A stretch of 64,000 nt of DNA from Paragordius varius (lineage: Eukaryota > Nematomorpha). The stretch lies in the NCBI GenBank assembly GCA_964247055.1, contig OZ176053.1:248001-312000 (forward strand), read 5' to 3'. Under the pieces are notes generated by a model, which did no database searches, was not told the DNA's origin, and saw only the letters and a program-made list of their open reading frames with translations. The position numbers and the translations under genes are program-made. Below, piece after piece: positions 1-11,600 of the stretch. The stretch's first letter is position 1; every line of letters starts with the position of its first letter.

Positions 1-538
1 CAAACATAATGGAGTATGTATCAAATTAATCGTCTGCAAAATTTTCTCTTACGCCTTGTCATACCAGAAATTTATCATTTTTAAAATTTTATAATAATTA
101 AGTCATGTGCCCCCTCACTGATTTTTATATAATCCGTTAAGATTATCGAAGCTTGGATGATGAATAATCGCCCTTTTTTAAATTTGTTAAAAAGAAAATT
201 TATCGGGCCAAATTAAATTCATATTTAGTTTTTCAACCATAACAGAAATGATGTATCGACGCGCGTAAAGACCCCTTTGTAACACATAGAACAAAAATAC
301 TGTTTCTACTTAATTTGTTATAAAATCTGTTGAACCGATAAACATTTTTTTTATTTTAACCATCAAAATTTAATATCCTTTTTCAATGATTACCCATTTT
401 CGTTAAAAATAAATATAATTATAAATGGCCAAAATAAAGGGAATTATTGAGAGATGCATTTTTTTTTCAATAAGTTGATAAAAAAACATTTTAATAAGGC
501 TTACAACTATGTGTTGATATAAAACACATAAATAAAAA
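1..538. other. AT-rich intergenic stretch, no gene seen
   Basis: Very AT-rich DNA with poly-A and poly-T runs. I see no open frame with family resemblance, no RNA gene and no clear terminal repeat. The last dozen bases (about 525-537) match the bases just right of the Penelope-like dimer and may be the left copy of its target duplication. Confidence 0.5.
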
Positions 539-1566
539 TTGAGTGGGTAACGACGAGAGTTTGTAATGTAAATGATGTTAGAATCGTCGTAAAATAACGC
601 AAAAATAAAAATATAATTTATTAATTCTCAAATTTTCGCCATAGGCATCATCAGGAGATTAGTTAAAAAAAATATATGTAAAATAAGAAAATAAAAATTA
701 AATTAAAAAAAAATGAACAAAATCATGGTTGATATTACTTATATAGGAAAAAATCACAAAATAACCGTTAGTGGACAAAAGAAAAAAAGATCACAAAGAA
801 AACCGTTGTGATGTAAAAAACCAAATGTGTATTTTTTTTTTCACAAAAATTAATTGTAATGGAATAAATAAAATAATAATTTAACATCAAACAATGTAAG
901 CGTAAAATTATTAAAATTTAAGTAATATCTACACTATAAAATGGTTTGTCATAAAAAATTCGATAATTTTTTATAAATGATTTAGTTTCAGAATTTATAG
1001 CTTTCCTTTCTTGAATGCTCGAACAGAATTGACGTTTTAGCCGTTGAAAGAAAATACAGCGCAAGGATAACAAAAGAAGCACTCTTTATACAGAGCGCAG
1101 AAGATGGTTTGCTTAATCGCCGTGAAGAAAGGAAAGCTATAAATTCTGAAACTAAATCATTTATAAAAAATTATCGAATTTTTAATGACAAACCATTTTA
1201 TAGTGTAGATATTACTTAAATTTTAATAATTTAGGCTTACATTATTTCATGTTAAATCATTATTTTATTTATAGCATTACAATTAATTTTTGTGAAAAAA
1301 AAAATACACATTTGGTTTTTTACATCACAACGGTTTTCTTTGTGATCTTTTTTTCTTTTGTCCACTAACGGTTATTTTGTGATTTTTTCCTATATAAGTA
1401 ATATCAACCATGATTTTGTTCATTTTTTTTTAATTTAATTTTTATTTTCTTATTTTACATATATTTTTCTTAACTAATCTCCTGATGATGCCTATGGCGA
1501 AAATTTGAGAATTAATAAATTATATTTTTATTTTTGCGTTATTTTACGACGATTCTAACATCATTT
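539..1566. mobile_element. Penelope-like element, head-to-head inverted dimer
   Basis: The arms at about 567-990 and 1137-1570 are near-perfect reverse complements around a unique centre. On the + strand, about 1014-1219 encodes a C-terminal protein fragment with the pattern VLAVERKY...RITKEALFIQ...LLNRR followed by a stop. That pattern fits the end of the GIY-YIG endonuclease region of Penelope-like reverse transcriptases. The minus arm encodes the same tail but is shorter at its 5' side, so two 5'-truncated copies lie head to head. Each arm carries a CTGATGA, short GCC/GGC stem, GAAA motif (1481-1501 on +, mirrored near 633-653 on -), the hammerhead-like core known from Penelope termini. 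A 13-base match flanks the element (about 525-537 and 1567-1579). The family call is inference from a short peptide and the ribozyme-like motif. Confidence 0.6.
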
Positions 1567-1813
1567 ACATAAATAAAAAGTTATTTAAAACCTTCGTCGT
1601 ATTTAAGTTACACTTGGTGTCGTTTCATCACAAATATGATAATATCTTGTTTCATCTATTTTATTCAATATGTAAAAAATTAGACTTTTTAAATGATATA
1701 ATCAAACTATTATATTACATTACATGTAAAAATTTATCCAAATATATATAATTTTTAAAAATTGATAATAAATGTTTTTTTGTCCTTTATAATGATAATT
1801 TAATGATGGCACT

Positions 1814-4800
1814 ATGGGGCTTAGACGTTTAATACCTTTAATTCTGAGTATTGTTTTAATTGTAAATTTCATATTTTATGATAAAATTTATAAAAATCCT
1901 AGTAGTAATAAGCTTAAAAAACGCCATAAAATTTCATTATTTGCCAATGAGAAAAAGGTACTACCCTCAAATTTACTGAATTCCCACAATTTTAAATTCC
2001 ATACAGGAGTTTTTTCAGAATCGATGTTGTTTGAAAGCAAAAATCCTATAAATATTCTTCTTTGGAATCAAAATAATTGGTTCAAAACTTCGACTGATGC
2101 ACTTAATTCCAGTAAATTTTCAGTAAATGAGATTGAAAAAGTCTTAGGCTTACCACATATTATTGGAGAAAATTGTCGAATCCTTTCACGAGGTGTAAAA
2201 ATTTTAACCAACTTACATTCTACGGCAAACATAAAAAGTACCATTCCAATCCATGCTTTTATACTAGTTCTTAGACCTAGTGAGAATCTGTATACAGCAA
2301 TCACAACACTTAAACAACTTTGTTTCTATAATTTTAAACAAATGATTGATAATAAGCAAATACTAGCCGAAAACACTTCAATATATCCGTCACCCTATAA
2401 ATTTATGTTTGATATTAACAAAACGGATTTAAAAAGTGGCATAATATCGCCCATTACGCTATCAAATTGTTTAAAGAGATCTGCAAGCCTAATTATTCTC
2501 ATGAATAGGGAACCAGTGCCCCTGTTAAAAGCATTGTGGAATGTATCGGCTAATTTATCTTACTTGGATAATTCCATAGATTTGTTTATGGGTTACCATG
2601 GTGATTCCGATATACCCATCCCCTGGGCTACGGTTAAACTTATACAAACTCAACAAACAAAATTGAGTGATAAAAATAGGTGGTTTAATCATAAAAAGAA
2701 AAGAATTACGAAATCGGATCGAATGTTGAAAAAAGCACATCGAATACAAGGCAGTTGGCATTTTCAAATTCAAAATAATGTATCTTCTTGGTTCGCCGCT
2801 AAAGTTAAAAATTCCTTTCCATTTTTCTTAGCAGATGGTATAGTGGATCGTATGAGGGCTAACCCGCATTTACCCGTAATCCTTTGGTTTGTTAGCAATT
2901 GTAAAACATTTAATCATCGTGAACAAATTGCACGAATGCTAAATAAATACGTTATCCTCCATGTGTATGGGAAATGTGGCATGCCTGACATATGCAAGTC
3001 ATATTTTTATATGTTAATCTATATATTTATAAAAATGGAAAATTCTGGCTTTGTGATCTGGTACAGGAAAACCGGTAGACCCATTCAAATCCAAACTTCG
3101 AAAAAATATAATCATTAATGAATGCCCCGACAATAGCTTCGCCCTTTTTTTGAAATAGGCCCCCAGTTAGGGCCCACCCCGTGTGAAAAATGGGTTAAGT
3201 CAATTTTTTGGAGAACGTGTTGGACCATTCAATTTCAAATATGATTTTTGTTTTTTATTTTTGATTGCGCCGAACATAGTCAAGTCACATTTTTGATTTA
3301 GGCCCTCTTTATACCCGCTCCCCCCGTAAAATGCCATTTTTTTCAAAAAACAAAGTCCACAAAAATAATTTTTTAAATCGATTTTTTTCCCTAGCTATGA
3401 GACCGTAAAAATTCTATATGGATTCCACGTATTCCCTGTTGAAAGGCAAAAATTTTAGTCAGGCGTTTCTTTGATGATAGCTGCTGGGTAAGGAGCTACC
3501 CGCTAAAAACTGATTTCGCATATAACTTTGTGATCTGTTTCCGGAAAACCGGTGAATCCAATCAAATCCAAATAACGAAAAAATATAATCATTAATGAAT
3601 TCCCCGACAATAGCTTCGCCCTTTTTTGGAATTAGGTCCCCAGTTAGGGCCCACCCCGTGTGAAAAATGGGTTAAGTCAATTTGGAAAACGTGTTGTACC
3701 ATTCAATTTCAAATATGAATTTTGTTTACTTATTTTTGATCGCGCTGAACATAGTCGACTCACTTTTTTGATTTGGGCCGTCTTTTTACCCGCTACCCCC
3801 GAAAGTCCACAAAAATAATTTTTTGATTGTATTTTTTTGCCCAAGGTATGAGACTGTAAAAATTCCAGAAGGTTTTTTCGTATTACCTGTTAAAAGGCAA
3901 AAATTTTAGTCAAGCATTTTGGATAATAGATGCTGAGTAAGGAGTTTCTATCATATGTATAAATATTTCTTAAATCTATTATTCCCTCAAGTAAACAATC
4001 AATGTATGAATGCACCGTTTTATAATTCCTATGAGATCATAGCTATTAAATAATGTTTCGAAATAATCCACATATGTGGATCATTTTATTGTCCCTTTTT
4101 TCAAATAACCCCTCACCCCCCCAGAAGTCCGAAGGACTTCCTCGGGCTGCGTAGCAGCATGAGATTTATGCTAGTATATATATATATATATATATTATTA
4201 AATTTTGAGTTGAAATTTACGGTGGTTCTATGCAAAAATAAACTAAGATTTTGAGGGTTTTTGAGTTAAAAAAAATATTTTTTGGCGTTTATATTTGATT
4301 TAGTTTAATCCAACTTTTTCTGGGTAATGAACCTTTAAATTAAAATATTTTGAAAAAGCGAACTATGTTTTGTGTGAAAGCTATGGATTTGTCTAAAGTG
4401 TTTGGTTAGATAAACCCTTTTAAATTAAAGATACCGTTTTCATATTTTTAACATAGTTAATTTTTTCATTTACTATTTTTTATACAGTAATGGAAATAAT
4501 ATTGACAAAACGTAAAACTAAAAGACAACCATAATTAATTTTTTTAAATATAATTTATCATTTTGGGTTGGTAAATAGGGAATTCCATAAATTATCAATA
4601 CCTAAATTATATATTATTTATAATTGTAATTTAGTTTGGGGAAAAATGATCAAGGTTTATAATATTATAGTTTATTAATTGTGTTTTGAAAAAAAAATGT
4701 CTTTATGACTTTACATTTTGTCTGTATTTAATTATTATAACACTGACAACAAATTTTTCTGCCACTCGAGTTTTTTGCATTTTTTGATATTCACCTTTAT

Positions 4801-6804
4801 TTAAACAGTAAATCTGTAATAAAATTTATAACTCCACCTATGAATTTTGTATAATTTGATTTTTTTTATTATGCGCCCTCTTTAAATTTTACTAAAAAAT
4901 GTTTTTCTTTGAAAATAATGCCCATTTGTAAATCATTCGAAAAAGAAATGAAAACTCTATAAAATGCAAACTAATATGTTTTACATCGATAGTTAATATT
5001 GGACATAGAGAGCGAAAAACCCGCGAAGCGAGAGCATTTTTTTTAATTATTATTTTTTTAAAACTAATGGATTAAAATGGCTCAAACTTTATAGATGGTG
5101 AAGAATGTCCAAAAAAGATAACACAAAAAAAATTTTTTTAATTAAAACATTTTTTATTGCTTTTATGTCAATCAAAACAGCCATTTTTAAGTTTTTTGTT
5201 TTTTAAAAAATTACCCCATCAGTATTAGTTTATTTTCTTTACGAGGCTTATAATTTCAAAATTTTAAAGACAAAAACAAAGTAGCCATTATATAATAAAT
5301 TTAAAGTTATAACTACGCATTTTAGTTTCCACTAGGTAAAATAATTATGATAATAAAAATTTATATTAAAAAAGCAAACCAAAAGCTTTTTAAATACTAA
5401 TATAACCCTAATAATTATATTAAAATAATTTATATGATTTTCAAATTAGTTTGGCTGTGTAATTTTTGACTTATTTAAGGGTTAAAAATTTTGACCATAT
5501 AAACCCAAATAACATTTACATCCGATTGATTTAAATGACTTACTACCATTTAAAAGATGCAGTTTTTTGCGCTCTTTTGAATGATATAAAACACATGGCT
5601 CGAAAATTTTTAATTTTCAAAATTTCGAATTTAATGTTAAATCGGGGCCAAAAATTATCGATAAACTTAAACATAAAAAAAATCTTAGGCGTTAGACCAA
5701 TTTTCTTTTCAGATATACTATTTAAGTACTTTAATGAAATAAATTTTAAATTTACAAGAAGGGCAGTGTTAAAAAAATTCAAAATTTTTTGTCTAGTGTA
5801 ATTATTTTGTATACACGACAGGAAAAAAGATGAAATTTGCATGATTGATATAATTCGGCAATACAAATTTTATCTCTCCTTTGAAAATAATGTGTGTCCA
5901 GAATACATGACTGAAAAAGTATTTAATGCCCTGAGCTGGAATATCTTGCCAATTGTTTTTGGATCAGATGCCCAAAATAAATTACCACCCCATTCATATA
6001 TCGATGTTAAAAAGTTTCCCAATATCAGTAAGTAAGCATGTAATTTTATTTATTAAACAATAAATTTATAATTTTATACAGAAGCGAAAGTTAAATATAA
6101 TAATAATAATTTTTTTAAAGAAGTTAATTTATTTAATAAATATCAAATTTTCGGTCATATTTGTATAACCTTTTTCAGGATAAAAAAATAAAGCAAAATA
6201 AAAAATATAAATGGTGAATATGATGTGTGGTAAAGGTATCTATAACCAGTGAAAAAAAAACAGTAAACATTAAATATTTATAAAAATGCGTGATTCTTTA
6301 TTTTTTTATAATAAAAATTAAAATTATAAAAAATCTAATTTAAAGACAAATAAACGGTAAGTTTTTTTAGATAAAACTCATAGTTTTAGATCATATGGAG
6401 TATAGATCCGAGTTTTTACTTGTCTTTATATTTTTTATTTTATCCAATTATTATACAAATTTATCTGAGTTTTTCGTAAAATAAGCATTTTTTTAAATTA
6501 TAATTTAGGTTCATTAGCAAAGCACATCGTATATCTGGATAGGAATCCTAAAGCTTATGCCTCATATTTTGATTGGACCCAAACGCATTACATATCAAAC
6601 ACTAAAATTTGGCAAAAAACCTGTCAAAAGGTTTCACAAATCCATTTTAGTCAAGCGAATAGTTCCAGTCTTCTATTAAGAATAAAATCTCAAAGCATTT
6701 ACAATAACTTTACGGATTGGTGGAATGGTTTAAGAACAAAGCCAGAATATGCTTGTAAAAATGTTTCAGTATCTATGGCAAATGAAACAATCCAAATTAT
6801 ATAG
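1814..6804 (+). CDS. alpha-1,3-fucosyltransferase (GT10 family), three exons
   Basis: Exons 1814-2997, 5822-6027 and 6509-6804 join in phase to about 561 residues. The N-terminus has a short basic stretch then a hydrophobic segment (residues about 6-23), a type II Golgi signal anchor. GT10 landmarks follow: DSDIPIPW near residue 265, WFVSNC and YGKCG near 357-388, then FENNVCPEYMTEKVFNAL in exon 2 (the GDP-fucose binding block) and PPHSYIDV. Exon 3 gives the usual C-terminal end. The enzyme should transfer fucose from GDP-fucose to GlcNAc of N-glycans in the Golgi lumen. The stem is longer than in most family members. An AATAAA lies just past the stop (about 6810). Intron 1 (2,824 nt) is nearly all transposon, while intron 2 is 481 nt. 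The exact acceptor subtype (core alpha-1,3 or Lewis-type) cannot be told. Confidence 0.88.
3018..4174 (+). mobile_element. non-autonomous Helitron (in fucosyltransferase intron 1)
   Basis: It starts with TC followed by TATATATTTATAAAAATGG after an A. It ends with a GCTGC-gta-GCAGC hairpin, a 12-base spacer and CTAG followed by T, the standard Helitron termini and A/T insertion site. The body carries about two diverged tandem units (3018-3530 and 3530-4000), each with the FucT-intron-specific block around 'aatataatcattaatgaat'. There is no Rep/helicase frame. A related copy lies at 51217-51795. It begins only 20 nt after the intron donor. Confidence 0.7.
4485..5810. repeat. Tc1/mariner-type MITE (family A) split by a CACTA element
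   Basis: The left end reads TA then CAGTAATGGAAATA...GACAAAACGTAAA, and the right half ends near 4740 with the mirror image around ACATTTTGTCTGTAT. The CACTA element at 4741-5798 interrupts the right terminus. Family A copies elsewhere show the full palindromic end CAGTAAAAATTGAAATTATA and a flanking TA. Confidence 0.5.
4741..5798. mobile_element. CACTA-type non-autonomous element (copy 1)
   Basis: The ends are CACTGACAACAAATTTTT and, at the right, the complement of CACTAGACAAAAAATTTT. A 3-bp TAA duplication flanks it (4738-4740, 5799-5801), as is usual for CACTA/EnSpm. It carries no transposase. Open frames inside are not conserved as protein. It is the same family as 49227-50328, which lies in the opposite orientation. 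It ends 23 nt before the acceptor of fucosyltransferase exon 2. Confidence 0.75.
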
Positions 6805-7207
6805 CAATTCAATAAATGCTTTTTTCCAATTTTATTAACTTTCAGGAATTAATTTTACAAAACCATGGAGTTTGCAATCTTTAATGTACTACTTTTAAAA
6901 AATTAGTTATTTGTGGCAAGATATGAATCAGATAGGTTTAACAAAAGAGGATCTGAATTTTAAAACAGGTAAAAGAATTACACTCTCTTTTAACTTTATT
7001 ATAAGGTGGGCTAAATTTATAAAAAAGTTAAAAAAATATTCTTAAAATTTTTCTTAAATGAGATAGTAAATATTAGATTATGGAACAAACTAAAGTCGTT
7101 ATTGTTGCCCAGTATTAAAGTCTTTAAAGCCAATAAGATAAGTTATTGATGAAAAATATATCATAAAAAAGTTGTAATCCAAAAGTTCGAATTAGTCTTA
7201 TTGATGT
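6805..7207. other. intergenic gap between two convergent gene ends
   Basis: This holds the 3' flank of the fucosyltransferase (+), including AATAAA near 6810, and the downstream side of SIRT5 (-). A short + frame near 6906-6970 has no family match I can see. I find no RNA gene or element. Confidence 0.4.
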
Positions 7208-8594
7208 TTAGTTTTGATTATAAGCTCTCAAAAATTCTTCAAAAGCAGTTTTTTCTGTTACGCCTTGCAATTTTATTAGCATATTGGGAACTGTTATAGC
7301 AGCCGGTCCCGGAAAATAAAACAGCTGATCGCCTTGATGACAATCATTTTCCGTCTTTGGTTCTAAATTAAATTCTGCTACGATTCCTCCATTAGCTAAC
7401 ACTTGAGGAGAAAATTGAGCAGCTGGGTAAACTTGATTTGAAGTACCAATTACTAGACACAAATCGCACCTATATAATAGGGTGGATATTGTCAAAAGGC
7501 ATAAAATATCTAAAATAATTAATTTGTTTTGTTTCCGTTCAATAAAACCTCAGTTTATGTGCTTTATTTATTTTGGTATCATTTCTTTAACAAAATTGAA
7601 GTTTACCATGATCTTCTGGTAGTATTTGGAGCAGAAGTTGGTACGAAGCCTATACATACCATGGATTTATTGTAAAAACTCTTTGCAAAGTAAGTATTAA
7701 TGCAGAACCTCAAAATTGGCTACTGATTTAGTACTCTGAAGGTGATCTAGCCAACACAACAGGGAGGTAGAAAAAAGACTTTGTTGGCCAAAAACTAAAC
7801 TATAATTTTAATTTATGACAAGTTTGCCCTGATGGTTAAAATGGATTAAAAACCAGAAACGGTTTAAATCTTTAGACATATTTCTTCTGAAAATATTTTT
7901 AAGATTGTTATAAAACGTGACTTAGAAACTGCTTGCCAAGCACGGTCCAAAATAGTGTCATCCAAATTTTCTCCAAACCAAACGACGTTTGGCCTTAATA
8001 GTCCTTGACACTTAGAGTTTGAGCATTTTGGCAAACCACTCACAGGCAATTCAATGATGATATCGACTTGATTTGGATCATCTTGAATGTCTCTGTTTAA
8101 AGTTGATTATGAATAAGAACTTGAATGCTGATATTATGGGGCTATCATAATTTTGCAAAATATTTTTGCATTTTATGCATTTGACTTGGTACAAGGATCC
8201 ATGTAATTCAATGAGATTTCGAGAGCCAGCTTTTCGATGAAGTTCATCTACGTTTTGTGTTACTAATGTAAAATTTTTCCCCTTCTTCACACATTGTTGT
8301 TCCAAATACGTAACGGCATAATGAGCCTTAGATAATTATAAATTTTATACATTATTTGGCCGTTTGGTGCGAACTAATTCTCGTCTGTAATTATAAAATC
8401 GCCAAACTAATGTAGGATTACGGTTAAACGCTTCGGGAGTCGCTAAATCTTGAGATTTCCATTTTTTCCAAAAACCACCGGCACCTCGAAACGTTGGAAT
8501 TCCACTTCTGCGCTGATACCAGCTCCTGTTAGAACTAAAATATTTTTGGAATTTTCAAGTATCGTTTTAAATTTGCCTCAACCTTTGTTTTCAT
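7208..8594 (-). CDS. SIRT5: sirtuin 5 (NAD-dependent lysine deacylase), with two apparent frameshifts
   Basis: Minus-strand exons are 8594-8351, 8326-8121, 8092-7922 and 7469-7208, about 294 residues if exon 1 is read through two single-base shifts. Class III sirtuin features are clear: the LTGAGIS NAD loop, [19 protein letters not shown] with the catalytic His, and two zinc Cys pairs (CIKC and CSNSKC). [24 protein letters not shown] and VYPAAQF also match. FYNYRRE in exon 1 keeps the Tyr and Arg that give SIRT5 its preference for succinyl and malonyl lysine. It should act mainly in mitochondria. Introns 1 and 2 are 24 and 28 nt. Exon 1 lacks one base near 8577 and one near 8530, each beside a short A run. 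This could be a sequencing error or a young pseudogene. The start is shared with the divergent SENP gene about 40 bp away. Confidence 0.82.
8093..8120 (-). other. 28-nt spliceosomal intron of SIRT5
   Basis: It begins GTTCTT and ends AACAG. Splicing restores the frame between [10 protein letters not shown] and DIQDDPNQ. Its length is not a multiple of three, so retention would shift the frame. Confidence 0.7.
8327..8350 (-). other. 24-nt spliceosomal intron of SIRT5
   Basis: It begins GTATAAA and ends CTAAG. Removal joins the codons for PNN to AHYAV in phase, matching the PNAGHRAI region of SIRT5. Unspliced reading hits a stop at once. Confidence 0.75.
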
Positions 8595-8637
8595 TCATTC
8601 CTTATTTTGGTTTTTGACCATATGCGCAAATTTTGGA
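8595..8637. promoter_or_regulatory. shared promoter gap between SIRT5 and SENP start codons
   Basis: Only about 39-43 bp separate the SIRT5 initiator (minus strand, 8598 or 8594) from the SENP ATG at 8638. Both start regions must share promoter sequence or overlap in their 5' ends. No TATA box is evident beyond general AT richness. This is inferred from gene positions only. Confidence 0.45.
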
Positions 8638-11600
8638 ATGGTAGAAGATATAACTAATCGGTATGACATTATTCACAAACCAAATATCATGGAATCAATA
8701 AAATCTCAATCATTAACTAATCGAAATAAATATAATCGGCTATCCATAAATTGTGCGACTGAAATGGTTAATGGTAATTCCAATAATCATCATTCAAATG
8801 ATTCAGATGAGGAAATAGACAATCTTATCCATAAAGTCGAGCACAATAAAGAATTAGAAAACAAATTTATTGATGCCATTTTATATTCCGATAATCTTAA
8901 AGAAGCTATCATATCAAAAATTTGTGTGGACCCTCATCTGTCCACCACCGTCACTGCTAAAAATCCTGTGAATAACTTGATTTTTAGATCGTCAAATACT
9001 GTATTAGACTCACAACATTCATCATCCTCTGAATCGGATAACGAAGAAAGTGGTATGGTTTTTTATATTATCTATTATCTTTTTTGTTACTTCTTATGAC
9101 TAATTTTTATTTCCGATAGATAATAAAACAGCTCTGGCAATCCCTATTACAAATACAATGGCAGTTCACGATCCTGATTCTCAATTTTATTTCACTTCAT
9201 CCATAATTGAGAATGAGTTGGAAAAACAACTTAACGCGCTAACTATCCAACAGGAGAAATTGGATTTGACGTATTTTTTTGTTTAATATTTATTATGTTC
9301 ATATGAAACGTTCCAAACTTTGCTTTTATTTTATGATAATTATTAATATGTTAAAATTAATTCTTTATATAATAAAACCATTTTTTATGTCCATAGTTTA
9401 CTCAAAGCACAAATTGAAACAAAATCATTGCTTGATTTGGAGGGCAAACCAGCGCTCAGTAGCATTTACAGTAACAATAAAAGCAACCTAAATAATATAA
9501 ATGCATTACAACGGGAACTTAGGTCCGAATTCGATAGGAATGTCTGTAGACTGAGTCACTTAACACCTGATATTTTCACCGAACTTTGGGATGAAGATAT
9601 GAAATATTTGCAAAAAGTTTCAGAGGCCCGAGCCTATATTCCTTCTTCATCTTCTTTTTTGGATTTTGCAACTTTAAAATTTATACCACGCTACACAACG
9701 CCATCAAAGCAGACGAAACCCATCGGACAAATAGGATCCAGTCACGCGACTCTCCAGTTGATTGGCAGCAATAAATCAGCTGTTGATTCGCACAGTGAAT
9801 CGTCTGATAAGTCATCATCCATACTAATAAATCCGCCATTTTATTTCCCACCCCTTGAAACATATCCTGGTAAGTAAAAAAAATGAATAAAAATATTTCA
9901 CTTAATATCAAAAAAATTGAATAAATGTTATTTAATGTAATATATATATATTTATAGAATTTAAGTTTTACGCGTTAAAATTGTCAAATTTTAATGCCAA
10001 ACTCACTGATAAAATTGTTATAAAATCCAAGCAATTGTGATTTTGCCCTTTTTATATAGTTACATCATATATTTGAATTTGTGGTATCACCGTATAGGAT
10101 TCCATTTAAGAAATGCTGCGGTTTTTTTAATCGGTTTTAAAATTCAAATTATACACCATTTTGTAAATGTTTATCTTTATTAGAATGTTCAAAATCTTAA
10201 TGAACTATTTAGAAAACTTTATTTTTGAATTCATGTTGAAATACAATATGCATTAAACAATTTGAAACACACAGTAGTGTATGGAAAAAACAACAAAATG
10301 TTAATCAAAAACTTTCTTTTCTTTTTTTCCACCTATTGTATTACAAATTGCCCAACTATAATAGTGTGAAATAAGCAACCATTAAAATGCATACCGCATA
10401 TATAATAAAATGTATATCACCAATTTAAACAACAGAACTTAAACAGCTGGATCACAAAAGGATTCAGACGCTTTTATATACCGGAACTCATACAACCATT
10501 CTAAGTCAAGCCTTCAATATTAGCATTAAACGGAGTGATTTACAAACCCTGGACCATATCAATTGGTTAAATGATGAGGTTGTTTTAATCATAAAAAACT
10601 TTTTAAAATTTCGTAATTTTTGCATCGACCGAAAGTGTTTTGTGGTACCTTAAACAAAAAATTTTGTTTAAGATAAAATAGCGATTGTCGAAAAATTGTG
10701 GAATTGAAACTGATATTAAAACGGTTGTTTCAATTACGGATGTAAACCATAAAATATATGTTTTAAAACATTAAACATAATAGTTTAAGTTATAAGGACA
10801 AATTAAACTAATATTAATTAAGAGAGTATTTATTATATAGTACCTGATGTTTTTATCCATATTTTTATATAATTTATTGTGATTAAAATTCCTTTATATT
10901 TTGTGTTACCAATTAGTATTTCTATTCTTTTTTTGCTAGCTAAATCAAGATATCAAATTTAATAGTATTAAAAATAAGGTTTTGTTTCTAAAAATATGAT
11001 TTTTAACATTCATAAAGTTTTGTTTTTATATTTTTTTCGCCATTATTTTAGATTATCAATTTTTACCTGAATATGATTGTGGAAAGAAGTGAGAAGGCTT
11101 TAGTCACTTCAGGGATCCTAGATTCTACAAAAACCCCAAACTGCTCAGAAAAAGATATGAATCAACCCAAAATCATTTATCCCAGCTGTTTTGCTTTTAA
11201 CACCTTTTTTTATTCGTCCCTCAGCGCTAAAGGTAATAACCATATGTTTGCACTTTTTGCGGGCCGGTTTTTTCGTTTGGTTTTATGTTGGTTTATTTGT
11301 GAAATTCGTTTTTTTACTTATGTAAAATTGATAAATTTGTAACTTATAATGCAGTAAAGTTTAATTCAACAATATAAATTTTAATCATTAGTTAAACATA
11401 TTCTTTATGCTTTTAACCTATTAAAATTATAAAATATTTTATTTGATTGAAAATTTTCTCTTATACAGTTTCTAAAGTTTACTATAAATAAATTTATTAG
11501 GATATGCTTCAGTCCGGCGATGGACTAAAAAAGTCGATATTTTTAGCAAAGATATGATTTTCGTCCCAGTACATATTGGTGCTCATTGGTGTATGGCTGT

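Noticed and set aside
1480-1515. A complete, active hammerhead ribozyme
   Set aside because: The core motifs are present, but the first stem-II pair and stem I do not form convincingly by eye, so only a hammerhead-like motif is claimed.
5535-5866. Overlapping + and - frames next to fucosyltransferase exon 2
   Set aside because: They are products of the CACTA element's right half. Only the frame from 5822 belongs to the host gene.
6846-6975. A fourth fucosyltransferase exon
   Set aside because: The conserved C-terminus already ends in exon 3, and the short frame here shows no family match.
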